This document shows, one piece after another, positions 8,587-17,680 of a stretch of 64,000 nucleotides of DNA (its first letter is position 1; each line of letters begins with the position of its first letter). The stretch spans positions 2,542,001-2,606,000 of the forward strand of contig NZ_CP011451.1 of NCBI RefSeq assembly GCF_001007935.1. Direction: 5' to 3'. Made by a program: the position numbers and the translations under genes. The stretch comes from Nitrosomonas communis (lineage in GTDB: Bacteria; Pseudomonadota; Gammaproteobacteria; Burkholderiales; Nitrosomonadaceae). The notes beneath the pieces were generated by a model. That model was not told where the DNA came from. It saw only the letters and a list, made by a program, of their open reading frames with translations, and ran no database searches.

Positions 8587-9729
8587 TTAGACCGTGTGGT
8601 ATAGAAAAGCTACAAACTTGAGCGGTATAGTGCCATTATTGCGGATGCCGTGCATTCCTCCACTCTTCGTGTAGATGACACTACCTGGTTTAACAGGAAG
8701 TTCTTTGAAATCTCTGAAGCCCAAGCCCATCACCTGCCGCTCCACCGTGGGAAATGAATCAGTAGCCGGATCGTCCCCAACCCGTAGATAAGCTATCCCC
8801 TCACCTTCGGTGATGTAATACAGCTCTTCAGTGCCAATGTGCTGGTGATTACCTTCAACCTTACCGGGCGGTATGGTGACTTCGTGGAAGAATATCATTG
8901 ACCCACCCAACTCACGCTGAACTACCCAACGCATCTCAATAATATTGTCATCTTCCAATTCTTGATTGTCAGAATCCATCATTGCATTTCGATAACGCAC
9001 AGGTTGAATATCGGGTGTTTGTAAGTACCAACCCCGTTGGAAGTTGATGAGATAATTCTGATCCAGGATAGTATTATTGGGAGAACTCGGGCTAGATGTG
9101 CGAGGTTCCTGGTGGGATCTCAAATATCCGTTATCCCATACTGTATCATTGTCATTAATAGCGTACCCTGTGGGCAGATCGCGGTCATTTTCACGAAATG
9201 CTAGCTCTAGTTGCCTTAAAGATTTGATCTCCTGCAAAGCTGGATTAAAAGCCCGTACTCGTGTAATCGGGCAATCTCGGCCCATCTGATCCAACACTTG
9301 GAAATCATGAAAAGAATTGCCCGGGGGCTCTAATGTTTCCCAGATCTCTACTTGAAACGCATCTACCCAGGGACAGTAGTGGAGTTTAACCCTCGACTCA
9401 GCCATTTTTGTCATATCGTCTGGCATGATTTTGACCCAAGCAATGAGCTGGTCCTTGAGGAAGCGCCGCTTTTCACGGGCTTGTTCAACTAAGCGGCTGG
9501 CTCTGTACTCTATTCGCAGAAAGTTGCTGAGAAACTGGCCGTCTAAGTAGACTTCTCCCTTAATAACATTAATATCGAAGTAGCTGCGAACTTCCTGGAC
9601 ATTATATCGGTAGCGATCGCTACGAGTGGCATTTAAGTATTGGGCGTGATAAATGCGGTCAGGAAAAAAAACGACTTTAAATATTTCATTCCAGGGATTT
9701 GTCTGAATGGTATTAAAAGCGGGATCCAT
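8587..9729 (-). CDS. Long cupin-domain protein of unknown function (first cupin of the cluster)
   Basis: 380 aa, no signal peptide. The C-terminal cupin is the clearer of the two in this cluster: GNHQHIGTEELYYITEGEG supplies HxH, E and the G-rich turn, and GGMHGIRNNG the final histidine. An N-terminal beta-rich domain of about 130 residues is shared with the next gene. The central region has no match I recognise. The ATG lies five bases after the GMC oxidoreductase stop, with GAGG inside the GMC 3' end, so translation is probably coupled. It may bind or convert the product of the GMC enzyme. That is inference from position only. Confidence 0.72.
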   Translation of the reverse strand: MDPAFNTIQTNPWNEIFKVVFFPDRIYHAQYLNATRSDRYRYNVQEVRSYFDINVIKGEVYLDGQFLSNFLRIEYRASRLVEQAREKRRFLKDQLIAWVKIMPDDMTKMAESRVKLHYCPWVDAFQVEIWETLEPPGNSFHDFQVLDQMGRDCPITRVRAFNPALQEIKSLRQLELAFRENDRDLPTGYAINDNDTVWDNGYLRSHQEPRTSSPSSPNNTILDQNYLINFQRGWYLQTPDIQPVRYRNAMMDSDNQELEDDNIIEMRWVVQRELGGSMIFFHEVTIPPGKVEGNHQHIGTEELYYITEGEGIAYLRVGDDPATDSFPTVERQVMGLGFRDFKELPVKPGSVIYTKSGGMHGIRNNGTIPLKFVAFLYHTV

Positions 9730-9734
9730 AGTTT

Positions 9735-11576
9735 TTACAACCTCTTAAGCAATTCGTCAGCAACACGAAAGGAATTAGCCTGAATCGTTAAGGTTGGGTT
9801 CGCGCCACCTGAGGTAGGCATAAATGCCCCATCCGTAACGTATAGATTGTCAAAATTCCAGGCACGACAATGAATATCCAAGACCGAATCACGGGGGTCA
9901 GTCCCGAATCGTGCTCCACCTAGAATATGGTTGGCAATGCGTGCCAGGGCGTTCTCAGCATTAAAAATACCACCTTGACCTTCAAACAGAAATTGAAATT
10001 CTCCGGTATTATCTTCTCCACCATATTTGAGAATCTTTCCGCACATCCCGGCCAAAGTATCCATCAAATACTGATCATGACTGTGCCATGTCTTGATGAT
10101 ATAAGCTACTGGCCGGTTCCACTTATCTGAAATGGTTGGATGCAGCTCAATTCGGTTGTTTCTTTGAGGCACCTGGTTCGCCATAAAACTTACAGATAGC
10201 CCTCTTCCTATGTTTTCATCTAAGAAATCTGCTAAACCTTGGCCTGCCAAACGAGTATCGTCAATAAAGCCTTTCCAGAGCGTATCAAGATCCTGACTTC
10301 CATGATTGCGTCCTATGGAAAGAGGCAAAGCCTGGTCAGATGTATTGTTATAAATTGCACCTCCAGCCCATAAACCATTGTTTTTCAAAAAATCTTCTGT
10401 GGCACAGCAATCTGTTGCCCAGTCGGCGTCTAAGGCCATTGACTTGTCATTCCGGGTTGGCATGAGAGCGCTGGCGCCTCCAAAACAATGGGTTAAAAAA
10501 TATCTTCCCAACAGATCATTTTGGTTGATGCGTTGATCAAATTCGCTATTAAGCCTTGCAGATAGCTTTAGCAATCGAATCGATTCAATTGCAGAACAAG
10601 CCACCACTACCAGGTTACCTTCGACAGATAGTTGCCTTCCTGATGGATCCCGATACATCACACGATTTATCCTGGCACCGTCACATTCTAGATGAGTGAC
10701 AATGCAGTTTGCACGAATCTCGAAATTGGGTTGGTCGGAGATTGGACTCAAAAGAGCTACCCAAGTATTCGATTTAGCACCAAGGGGACAGCCGTAGCGA
10801 TTAACGTAGCTGGTTTTTAAGGTTTCTGGATCGGTAGGAACTTTTCGCCCACTTGGTGGGTGATCGCGAGTGATCACTGCCAGAGGAGTACGGTAAGGTA
10901 ATAGGGGATCTATAGGGTTAAGCTCTCGCCCTAACTGCTCCATTCCAGCTTTGGCGTAACGACTTATAGGGTTCGGTTCCAGGGGAGGCTGGTAGTTGTC
11001 CTTGCTAAAGCGTTTAAGCTGATTATCAACCGTTCCGTTGAAACCAATTAATTCTTCGGCCCGAGTATAATAGGGCTCAAGCTCATCATAGCTAATTGGC
11101 CAGTCTCTTGCCTCTCGCTGTACATCCTCATCAGGATCATTTTTGAGATCAGTACGACCCGCATTGAAGCTTTGCAAGTGAAAATCAGTGGGAGTAAAAC
11201 GCAAAGATACTCCCCCATATAGCTGGGTGCCACCTCCCACAACTTGAGCGGTATAGCCTTCAATTGTTGCGCGATCTTGTCCGTCTGCCCCACGGTAGAC
11301 ATGAGGCTCATCATTAATATCTGGCTCTACGTGACTGGAGTAAAAACCTTCTCCATAGTTAGCCACTCCAGGAACCTGGACTCGCTTTTCCGTTCCATCG
11401 GAGATTAACTCATCGCGTTTAAAGTCACTTAATCCATTTGTATTTTGGTATTGCGGTTTAAATAGCGGGCCTTTTTCTAAAATTAGAACTGATTTGCCTG
11501 CTTTGACCAATGTATGAGCTATTGGTGCTCCTCCCGCTCCACTACCAATAATTATTACATCAAATTTGGTTTGCAT
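9735..11576 (-). CDS. GMC-family FAD-dependent oxidoreductase
   Basis: 613 aa. The ATG at 11576 is preceded by AGGAG; an ATG six codons earlier lacks that spacing. The N-terminus carries the FAD dinucleotide fold (DVIIIGSGAGGAPIA). The C-terminus shows LGGARFGTDP and DGAFMPTSGGANPTLT, the GMC C-terminal signature. This class oxidises alcohols and sugars with FAD. It resembles the large subunit of membrane gluconate or sorbitol dehydrogenases, and the preceding gene encodes a domain of their small subunit. No signal peptide is visible here, so export could depend on the partner or the enzyme may be cytosolic. No cytochrome subunit is encoded nearby. Confidence 0.85.
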   Translation of the reverse strand: MQTKFDVIIIGSGAGGAPIAHTLVKAGKSVLILEKGPLFKPQYQNTNGLSDFKRDELISDGTEKRVQVPGVANYGEGFYSSHVEPDINDEPHVYRGADGQDRATIEGYTAQVVGGGTQLYGGVSLRFTPTDFHLQSFNAGRTDLKNDPDEDVQREARDWPISYDELEPYYTRAEELIGFNGTVDNQLKRFSKDNYQPPLEPNPISRYAKAGMEQLGRELNPIDPLLPYRTPLAVITRDHPPSGRKVPTDPETLKTSYVNRYGCPLGAKSNTWVALLSPISDQPNFEIRANCIVTHLECDGARINRVMYRDPSGRQLSVEGNLVVVACSAIESIRLLKLSARLNSEFDQRINQNDLLGRYFLTHCFGGASALMPTRNDKSMALDADWATDCCATEDFLKNNGLWAGGAIYNNTSDQALPLSIGRNHGSQDLDTLWKGFIDDTRLAGQGLADFLDENIGRGLSVSFMANQVPQRNNRIELHPTISDKWNRPVAYIIKTWHSHDQYLMDTLAGMCGKILKYGGEDNTGEFQFLFEGQGGIFNAENALARIANHILGGARFGTDPRDSVLDIHCRAWNFDNLYVTDGAFMPTSGGANPTLTIQANSFRVADELLKRL

Positions 11577-11626
11577 AATAACTCCTACTCGCAAATGCCG
11601 GACTGTTCAAACTGTGGTGGTCACTT

Positions 11627-12703
11627 TTAGCCGTGATAGTCCTTATTGATCCCTAACGGGGATTCAATTGCACGTTGCCAGTTGAATAAAGTGGTTCTTG
11701 TCGCTGTGTCAAGATACCGTTCCGCAAGGTATGCCCATCCTGCTGCTCCAATATTTCCACCATATTTAGGATGGGAAAAAGCGCCTGTAAAGGTGTGGCG
11801 TCGTAAAAGCTCCCAAAAGTAGCGTGGTCTACTATACCTACTGTAATCCCACCCTGGAACAGTATTTGCCGCCATCTCGTCATAGAGCTGGGCATACATT
11901 TCTACTGATATGTCCTGCGGGTCGATAAAAGGATTCCGTTGCCTCAACACTTGATTAATTTCACTAATACAGATTTTGTAATCAATCAAATGATGGTTTT
12001 CTTCTCGTGCCAGAATACAGTCAATATAATTGGCTGCCCCCACTGATTCATCAAGACGGTAAGCAGACGGGAAAAGAGCAGCTTTGTCTTGCTTATCAAG
12101 AATATTATAGTAGCGATCGATGAAATTCTGTCCTTCTCGAGTACGAAATGGCAAGATGTGGGCCACGAGCCGCTGCAAGATAGCATATTCCCAATCTTCA
12201 AAACTGAGGGGCTGAGTACAGAATTGGGTGAAAAATCGTGACCAGGTCTTATTGTTATCGAGAGTAATCCGCTGTGGGTTAATCGGATCTATAATGTATT
12301 GATTATTAACCAAGTATTTATAGAGATGGACTTCAGCTTTCGGTACAATGACGGTCAAAGCAAAATAACCAGTATTTTCCCCTAAAAACTGAATAGGTCG
12401 AAGGGGAATGGGTTCATAAAGTGTGGCAAAAGTACCAATTACGCCAATGCTTACAGGAGAAACAACATCCCGATTCTGATAGACAAAAGTTACCTGATTA
12501 ACTGCATAATTAGATTTAGAACTTGTCCCATCGCTATAAGTGTCGATAAGAGGAAATCGCCATGATTCAGCGATTCTAGCCCTGGTGTCATCGCTGCCAA
12601 ATTGTCCGAAATTATGTCGTGGATCTGTATTATCCCTCGCTAAATATTTAGTGCAATGGTTCAATACATACTCAGGATCAGGGTCCAGAACTTGAATTGC
12701 CAT
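11627..12703 (-). CDS. Fusion of starch-binding-like E-set and gluconate 2-dehydrogenase subunit-3-like domain
   Basis: 358 aa, AAGGAG before the ATG. Residues about 70-165 look like a CBM48/AMPK-type early-set domain: VSIGVIGTFATLY, then VHLYKYLVNNQYIIDP, the usual YKF...DG...DP pattern. The C-terminal part (about 270-335) matches the gluconate 2-dehydrogenase small (gamma) subunit: FWELLRRHTF, then FSHPKYGGNIGAAGW. That subunit normally accompanies a GMC flavoprotein, and a GMC gene follows 50 bases downstream. It probably anchors or positions the flavoprotein on a glucan-like substrate. Domain calls are by eye; the combination is unusual. No Tat signal is seen, unlike standard gamma subunits. 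Confidence 0.65.
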   Translation of the reverse strand: MAIQVLDPDPEYVLNHCTKYLARDNTDPRHNFGQFGSDDTRARIAESWRFPLIDTYSDGTSSKSNYAVNQVTFVYQNRDVVSPVSIGVIGTFATLYEPIPLRPIQFLGENTGYFALTVIVPKAEVHLYKYLVNNQYIIDPINPQRITLDNNKTWSRFFTQFCTQPLSFEDWEYAILQRLVAHILPFRTREGQNFIDRYYNILDKQDKAALFPSAYRLDESVGAANYIDCILAREENHHLIDYKICISEINQVLRQRNPFIDPQDISVEMYAQLYDEMAANTVPGWDYSRYSRPRYFWELLRRHTFTGAFSHPKYGGNIGAAGWAYLAERYLDTATRTTLFNWQRAIESPLGINKDYHG

Positions 12704-13073
12704 TTATTTCTCCTTGTTCTTGACTGACTAAAATAAATGCCCGCAAATTAAAGCTCAGCAAAAACGATGAGTCAAACTTCCTTATATAACTAAAATAAGT
12801 GATAACTAATATTTAAACAATAATACATTTGCATGCATTTTTAACCATAATAGCAAGAACGTCGAAAAAGAATGGGCGTGTAATATCACTACTTTAATTT
12901 GACTGTTATTCTTAAATAGAAGACTTGGGGCATTCCAATTTCTGTAGCATTTCTGCATGAGATAATGGAATGGATGCTCACTATCCCAATTTTGTTACCT
13001 TCAAGCGTTTTTGGTAGATCATGAATGGTGTTAGTGCTACACAAATATAAAACCATATAGAGCCCTATAGCGA
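12704..13073. other. Intergenic stretch upstream of the oxidoreductase cluster
   Basis: 370 AT-rich bases separate the GH13 gene from the four-gene run on the same strand. No ORF or RNA motif is recognised. A promoter for the four-gene run most likely lies here, so the GH13 gene may be transcribed separately. Confidence 0.45.
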
Positions 13074-14984
13074 TTATCTCGCAAAAACTAAGAGGCTATT
13101 TGCTGGTAGCACGAGCGATGCGGAAAAATTGAACTCGTGCAGCGGCTGCGTATCCGCCCACACCTGACCACCATTACCGGCAACTTGAGGATTTACCCAA
13201 TGATCGTATACATCACTGTTGAAGACCTCGCGCCAATTTCCGCCTCCGGGAAAACCAATACGATAGCCAAAGCGATGAACGTTGCCTAGATGAACGACTA
13301 TGAGCACATCGTGGCCTTCGCCCTCCACCCACCGGTGAAAGACCAATACTCGATTTTGATCATGCGTATGCACTATGCGAAATCCTTGACCTTTTAGGCC
13401 TGGGCGGCTATTACGCAAATGGATCAACTCCCTTGTAAAGCGGAGATGGTCAATCATGTCCTTGTCTCCTTGCTCAAGTCCGGCCCAGTATAGCAGCAAG
13501 TTCTGGTCATCAACGAAATTGTCGGACCACTGCTTATCTTCGAGGAACTCCTGTCCCATGAAGAGCATGGGGATACCAGGTGCAGTCAGGCTCAACCCAG
13601 TAGCGACACGCGCACGACTTCGGGCAAACCATGAACGCGCGTTTGAAGGATCGCCCAAATTGCTGATGCGCAGTTCCCGTCCTTTATAAACAATATCATG
13701 GTTCTCTGGCCCCTGTACAAAGTGCCAGTGTTCATAAAACCCGTCCGGCCAGAGGTTACGCGCAAGCACCGTCATGTCGAGCGGTCGCTCGTCTGGCACG
13801 CTTGCATTTGCTATGACATTACGAATAGCGATCCGAAGTCCGTCTGTCAGGGTCGTATCAAACCCCGCACCTTCTGGTGGTCTCTTCACGATGTAGGGGT
13901 TGACATTCCAATACTCGGCAAGATCCATGGCATTGGAGGTATTTGCAAGGAGCGTTGCCGCGAGATCCTGACAAAAAATCCAGCCATAGGGCGCCCCGTC
14001 ATGATCGATTACCTCAACACGATCATAGCGAAAGCCATCCACACGATATTCGTTCAGGAAGAATTTGGCATTCTGAATAAGGAAATCGCGTACTTCCGGC
14101 TTGGCAAAGTCGAAAACAAGCCCGCCCGCGTGGCCTTTATCCGTAAAATAGAGCGAACTACGGTTCCCGCCAGTAGTCGCTTGTCGATCAAAGAAATATA
14201 TACTCTCATCACCGAAACTTCCGCCGGCATGGTTATAGACTACGTCCAGCAGTACGGCCACCCCGTGCAGATGACAGATATCCACAAGCGCTTTCAGTTG
14301 ATTCATTTCGCCATATAACTCGGCCACTTCATATTTCTGCTGGCCCTTCGACTCCAATAGCTCATTCACCTTGGCGACGTAGGATGCCAAATCTGCATCT
14401 GCCACAGCGTAATCCATTTCAGGAGAGTAATAGTCAGTTCCGTTGTATCCAAGACTAAACTGCGTCTGAAACTCTTGGATAGGCATAAGTTGTAGCGCAG
14501 TAATGCCCAACTCAGTCAAATAGGGGATTTTGAGCGCGACGTCAAGGAAGGTACCGGCCTTGTTTGGAAGGTTCGGAGTGAAGAACGTCCCTACATGGAG
14601 TTGATAGATCACAAACTCATGAAAAGGCGGTGTGATGAAACCCAGTTCGTGCCAAGGAAAATCCGGTTTTCGGATAATGCATTTGCTGGGGAAGGGCGTT
14701 TCCAACTCGCGCGCGTAAGGGTCACGTTTGGGCCCCTCACTCCCATCACCAACGATATAAAACATGTACCGCTGCCTATCACGCACACCTGGGATAAAAC
14801 CAAGCCAATGACCGTAGTTGTCGCACGTAAGTAAATCGGTATCGGTACGTAGATGCCCGTTGAAATCACCCACAACATGAACGGAATGGGCATGCGGTGC
14901 CCACACACGAAATGTAGCACCATCAGCGATGAGGTTTGCTCCCATTGGTGTCCCGGAATGAGTGTGCTCAAGCGATGCCGGCAT
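13074..14984 (-). CDS. GH13 alpha-glucan branching-type enzyme with CBM48
   Basis: 636 aa. An N-terminal CBM48 (about 15-105: ATFRVWAPHAHSVHVVGDFN) is followed by a GH13 barrel. The catalytic residues are visible: nucleophile in DGFRYD, acid in LAEYWN, and the transition-state pair in GPENHDI. A C-terminal beta domain closes the protein. The architecture fits glycogen branching enzymes or maltooligosyltrehalose trehalohydrolases. No other glg or treYZ genes are adjacent, so the specificity is unresolved. AAGGG lies about ten bases before the ATG. Its position upstream of a GMC cluster that also has a starch-binding-like domain suggests a shared glucan substrate. Confidence 0.82.
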   Translation of the reverse strand: MPASLEHTHSGTPMGANLIADGATFRVWAPHAHSVHVVGDFNGHLRTDTDLLTCDNYGHWLGFIPGVRDRQRYMFYIVGDGSEGPKRDPYARELETPFPSKCIIRKPDFPWHELGFITPPFHEFVIYQLHVGTFFTPNLPNKAGTFLDVALKIPYLTELGITALQLMPIQEFQTQFSLGYNGTDYYSPEMDYAVADADLASYVAKVNELLESKGQQKYEVAELYGEMNQLKALVDICHLHGVAVLLDVVYNHAGGSFGDESIYFFDRQATTGGNRSSLYFTDKGHAGGLVFDFAKPEVRDFLIQNAKFFLNEYRVDGFRYDRVEVIDHDGAPYGWIFCQDLAATLLANTSNAMDLAEYWNVNPYIVKRPPEGAGFDTTLTDGLRIAIRNVIANASVPDERPLDMTVLARNLWPDGFYEHWHFVQGPENHDIVYKGRELRISNLGDPSNARSWFARSRARVATGLSLTAPGIPMLFMGQEFLEDKQWSDNFVDDQNLLLYWAGLEQGDKDMIDHLRFTRELIHLRNSRPGLKGQGFRIVHTHDQNRVLVFHRWVEGEGHDVLIVVHLGNVHRFGYRIGFPGGGNWREVFNSDVYDHWVNPQVAGNGGQVWADTQPLHEFNFSASLVLPANSLLVFAR

Positions 14985-15274
14985 AAGATTAGGCCCTTGA
15001 TAAAGTTTATAAGAAAAAGAAGATCTCTTTTTAAAAATACCAATTCTTCAATAGCTTATCTAATATGCAGGCTAATACAATACGTGCAAGCACGTAGGAA
15101 TTAGTAAATTTGTCCTATTACTTGATTTAAGAGGTAGCTTCTTCAAAAGATAAAGCCTGAATCATTATTTCTGTGAAGTGATCCTCAAGACTATGCAGAT
15201 TATTAAAGTGAGGTATGCTGAGTTTTATGAAGTCCAAAGTTTCTTAAAATATAGACATGAAATGGAGGGCAAAA

Positions 15275-15478
15275 ATGGAACAATTACCCCGAACACGATA
15301 TAGCCAGGACTTTCGCGATCAATCGATCAAGTTTTTTAAAGAAAGTGGATTAACTCTGGTTGAAGCAGCGAAACAACTATCTGTACCTGAGTGGACCTTT
15401 AAGAACTGGGTTTATGCTGGCCGGCAAGGCGAACTCACAACTGTAGGTATTTTACGAAGCAGAATAAACAATTTATGA
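15275..15478 (+). pseudogene. IS3-type transposase OrfA fragment
   Basis: From ATG at 15275 the first 50 residues (RYSQDFRDQSIKFF, then AAKQLSVPEWTFKNW) match the helix-turn-helix OrfA of IS3-family elements. Similarity stops near 15430 and the frame ends at 15478. No OrfB or right end follows. It is a truncated remnant marking the left edge of the insertion-rich region. Confidence 0.7.
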
Positions 15479-15831
15479 TTCTATGTATCTGTACTATAAG
15501 ATATTTAATATTTTATTTTCAAAAATTATTTTTTATACAATCATGTAGATTTATCTATAAAAAATAAAAATTGTATACATTTGCATTATTGCTTTATTTT
15601 TTGTTACCCTCCTATATTGATAAACAATAAAGTTGGATTGTCTTGATTAATTGCCTACACATCGCTTAGGGTATTTGTCTACTTTGTTGGGAATTTCTTC
15701 TATATTGATCATTTCTTCCATTTTGATGATTTCTTGTTTATTAATTGATTACAAGAGAATTAGCTAATGTAGTTTTTCATGCATTAAGTTTATTTCTATG
15801 TTTTTCGCTATAAAGTTAAGGAGATAAAGCT
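15479..15831. other. AT-rich stretch with degenerate TGAT-TTTCTT repeats
   Basis: Very AT-rich. At 15695-15750 a short motif (about ATTGATCATTTCTTCC) recurs two to three times with variation. No coding frame is recognised. GGAG at 15821-15824 belongs to the following gene. Confidence 0.4.
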
Positions 15832-16182
15832 ATGTATAAATCAACTTTAACATTGATAGGAACAATAGTGCTAACTGGTACATTGATATTCACCAGCATA
15901 GTATTCGCTCAGAATGCCTCGAATGAACAGAGGCCTGCTGGTAGTACTAATACTCCTGGCACCTCTGATAACCCTGATAGCCTTGGTACACCGGGTACCT
16001 CTAATAATTCCGATACATCTAATATTCCCGATACCTCTGGTAGTTCTGTTAGCCCTAGTACTCCGGAAAGCTCTGTTACTCCTTATACTCCAGATAGCTC
16101 AGTTACACCTTATACCCCGGGTAGCTCCGTAACTCCTTATACCCCAGATAGCTCTGTTAATCCTGCTACCCAGGGTAAGTAA
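15832..16182 (+). CDS. Secreted Pro/Ser/Thr-rich repeat protein
   Basis: 116 aa with AAGGAGATAAAG before the ATG. A signal peptide ends near VFAQN (residue 27). The mature part is low-complexity: GTP/DTS units, then near-perfect octamers SSVTPYTP with D or G at the next position (three to four copies, residues about 78-112). It has no cysteine and no fold. It resembles wall- or matrix-type linker proteins, but I cannot assign a family. The repeat number may vary between strains. Confidence 0.6.
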   Translation: MYKSTLTLIGTIVLTGTLIFTSIVFAQNASNEQRPAGSTNTPGTSDNPDSLGTPGTSNNSDTSNIPDTSGSSVSPSTPESSVTPYTPDSSVTPYTPGSSVTPYTPDSSVNPATQGK

Positions 16183-16479
16183 TGACTCAGCATTTGTTAT
16201 TAAAGATGTTTTTCGTGTTGTTTTACAGTTTGTTTTGAATTCATCTATTTTGAGTAGATAGCCGAGAGCTCAAAACCGACTATAGACGGATAGCGTATTC
16301 CCTGCCTAAGCAGTAGTTTTTTATTAGCTCAACACTCGGTCATAAGAATTTATGAAGTAAAAAAAAACCACGACTTTCTGGCATGGGGCTATCCGCTACA
16401 GCAGGTGTTTGAGTACCTACACAAAAGGATAAGCCCGTAGAATTCATGGTGCCAAAATTGAACGAGTTTTCAGCTTTTC
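16183..16479. other. Non-coding stretch before recombinase relic
   Basis: No ORF with family resemblance. It includes an A9 run near 16361 and may contain the eroded 3' end of the serine recombinase relic on the minus strand. Confidence 0.35.
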
Positions 16480-16703
16480 TATAATTTCGATATCACACTT
16501 TCTAACCTCAATTCCTTGACCAGCATAGTACTGGAGCTCAACTAGACAAAATGTTGAAAGATGTGCTGGATGATCCTGGCTTCACACTCGTTGGGTACCA
16601 GCCGGCGATTTTCGACATCATAGCCGAGTGGCGGTATGCCACCCATCCACATCCCCTTTTTCTTGCTATAGCATGTCCCCTATAAATTGATTATAATTTA
16701 CAG

Positions 16704-17063
16704 ATGACCTATCCGATATTATTTCGCCGTAAAGTATTATCCGTTCGTGAGAAGGAGAACCTCTCAATCGCGCAAGTGGCCAAGCGTTTTGGTGTAGGGG
16801 TCGCCAGCGTGATGCGTTGGATCAAAACTCCCGATCCCAAGACCACCCGCAACAAACCTGCCACCAAGATCAACATGGAAATGTTGGCGCAGGACATCAA
16901 GAATTATCCGGACGCGTATCAGTACGAGCGCACCAAACGGTTGGGTGTCAGCAAGCAAGGCATTAACCATGCTTTAAAGCGTCTGGGCGTGACTTATAAA
17001 AAAAAGCCTGTGTCACCCCAAAGCCAGCGAAAAAGAGCGGCGTATCTTCCAGAAAAAAATTGA
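16704..17063 (+). CDS. IS630 type A transposase, OrfA (helix-turn-helix part)
   Basis: 119 aa. The DNA-binding half of an IS630-family transposase (VAKRFGVGVASVMRWIK, then QYERTKRLGVSKQGINHALKRLGVTYKKK). The frame continues for about 22 non-homologous residues after an A8 run and stops. The catalytic half continues in the +1 frame directly after the A-run, so a product lacking one A of the run would be one full-length protein. Confidence 0.8.
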   Translation: MTYPILFRRKVLSVREKENLSIAQVAKRFGVGVASVMRWIKTPDPKTTRNKPATKINMEMLAQDIKNYPDAYQYERTKRLGVSKQGINHALKRLGVTYKKKPVSPQSQRKRAAYLPEKN

Positions 17064-17124
17064 AGACTATGAGCGAGCAGGCCGCGTTATCGTCTACCTT
17101 GATGAAAGCGGCTTTGCGCACGAC

Positions 17125-17529
17125 ATGCCACGCACGCATGGCTATGCGCCAGTGGGTGAGCGCGTCCATGGCGTAAAAAACTGGCATGCACGAGGTCGAA
17201 CCAATGTGATTGGCGCTCTCATCGGAAAGACGCTGCTGACCATAAGTCTGTTCATCGCCAATATCACCGCTGACATTTTCTATGCGTGGATAACGCAGGA
17301 CCTGTTGCCTAAACTTTTGCCCGCTTGCGTGATTGTCATGGACAACGCAACCTTTCATAAACGGCAGGATATCCAAACCGCCATTGCCAATGCCGGGCAT
17401 ACACTTGAATACCTACCGCCTTATTCCCCTGACTTAAATGACATTGAACCCAAATGGGCTCAGGCCAAAGCCATCAGAAAAAAGGAAGGTTGTTCCATCG
17501 AGCAGCTCTTTGCCGCTTATGAAATTTAA
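17125..17529 (+). CDS. IS630 type A transposase, OrfB (DDE catalytic part)
   Basis: The frame is open from the A8 run near 17004. The first ATG is at 17125, but the homologous reading starts at the run (HPKASEKERRIFQKKI), including the first catalytic Asp in VYLDESGF. From 17125 on, VMDNATFHKR supplies the second Asp and YSPDLNDIEPKWAQAK the final acidic residue. Without the part before 17125 the enzyme would lack its first catalytic residue, so expression probably needs frame fusion. Confidence 0.75.
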   Translation: MPRTHGYAPVGERVHGVKNWHARGRTNVIGALIGKTLLTISLFIANITADIFYAWITQDLLPKLLPACVIVMDNATFHKRQDIQTAIANAGHTLEYLPPYSPDLNDIEPKWAQAKAIRKKEGCSIEQLFAAYEI

Positions 17530-17680
17530 ATCATTTTATATGGGATCTGCTATAGCAGTAATCTTGTCACGAATGCGCTCACCGGTAACTTCCCGCTCGA
17601 ACAGGACAAACGATAGCAAGATGTTCAGCATCAGCCGGCCCATTGACATCGTGGTATTGAAATTGAACTATTGATTACCC

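Larger units (their letters stand above)
16669..17552 (+). mobile_element. IS630-family element, type A, copy 1
   Basis: 884 bp with imperfect terminal inverted repeats (TAGCATGTCCCCTATAAA at the left against TAGCAGATCCCATATAAAA inward from the right) and a duplicated TA target on each side. It carries two overlapping transposase frames joined at an A8 run (see the two ORFs). It interrupts a serine recombinase relic on the opposite strand. A second copy lies at 33464-34371. Confidence 0.88.
16480..17667 (-). pseudogene. Serine recombinase relic split by an IS630 element
   Basis: Two minus-strand pieces flank the IS630 copy. 17667-17553 reads NTTMSMGRLMLNILLSF, then FEREVTGERIRDKITA; 16668-16480 reads SKKKGMWMGGIPPLGYD. 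Removing the IS and one TA restores one frame (RDKITASKKKG). This is the linker region of large serine recombinases of the resolvase/invertase type. A TAG interrupts the second piece, and the catalytic N-terminus is not found. The gene decayed in part independently of the insertion. Confidence 0.8.

Noticed and set aside
13698..14318. 206-codon plus-strand frame
   Set aside because: Lies entirely antisense to the GH13 catalytic domain, which is clearly the real gene.
15690..15760. Degenerate TGAT/TTTCTT repeats considered as a CRISPR-like array
   Set aside because: Units are short, irregular and without unique spacers; no cas genes in the window.
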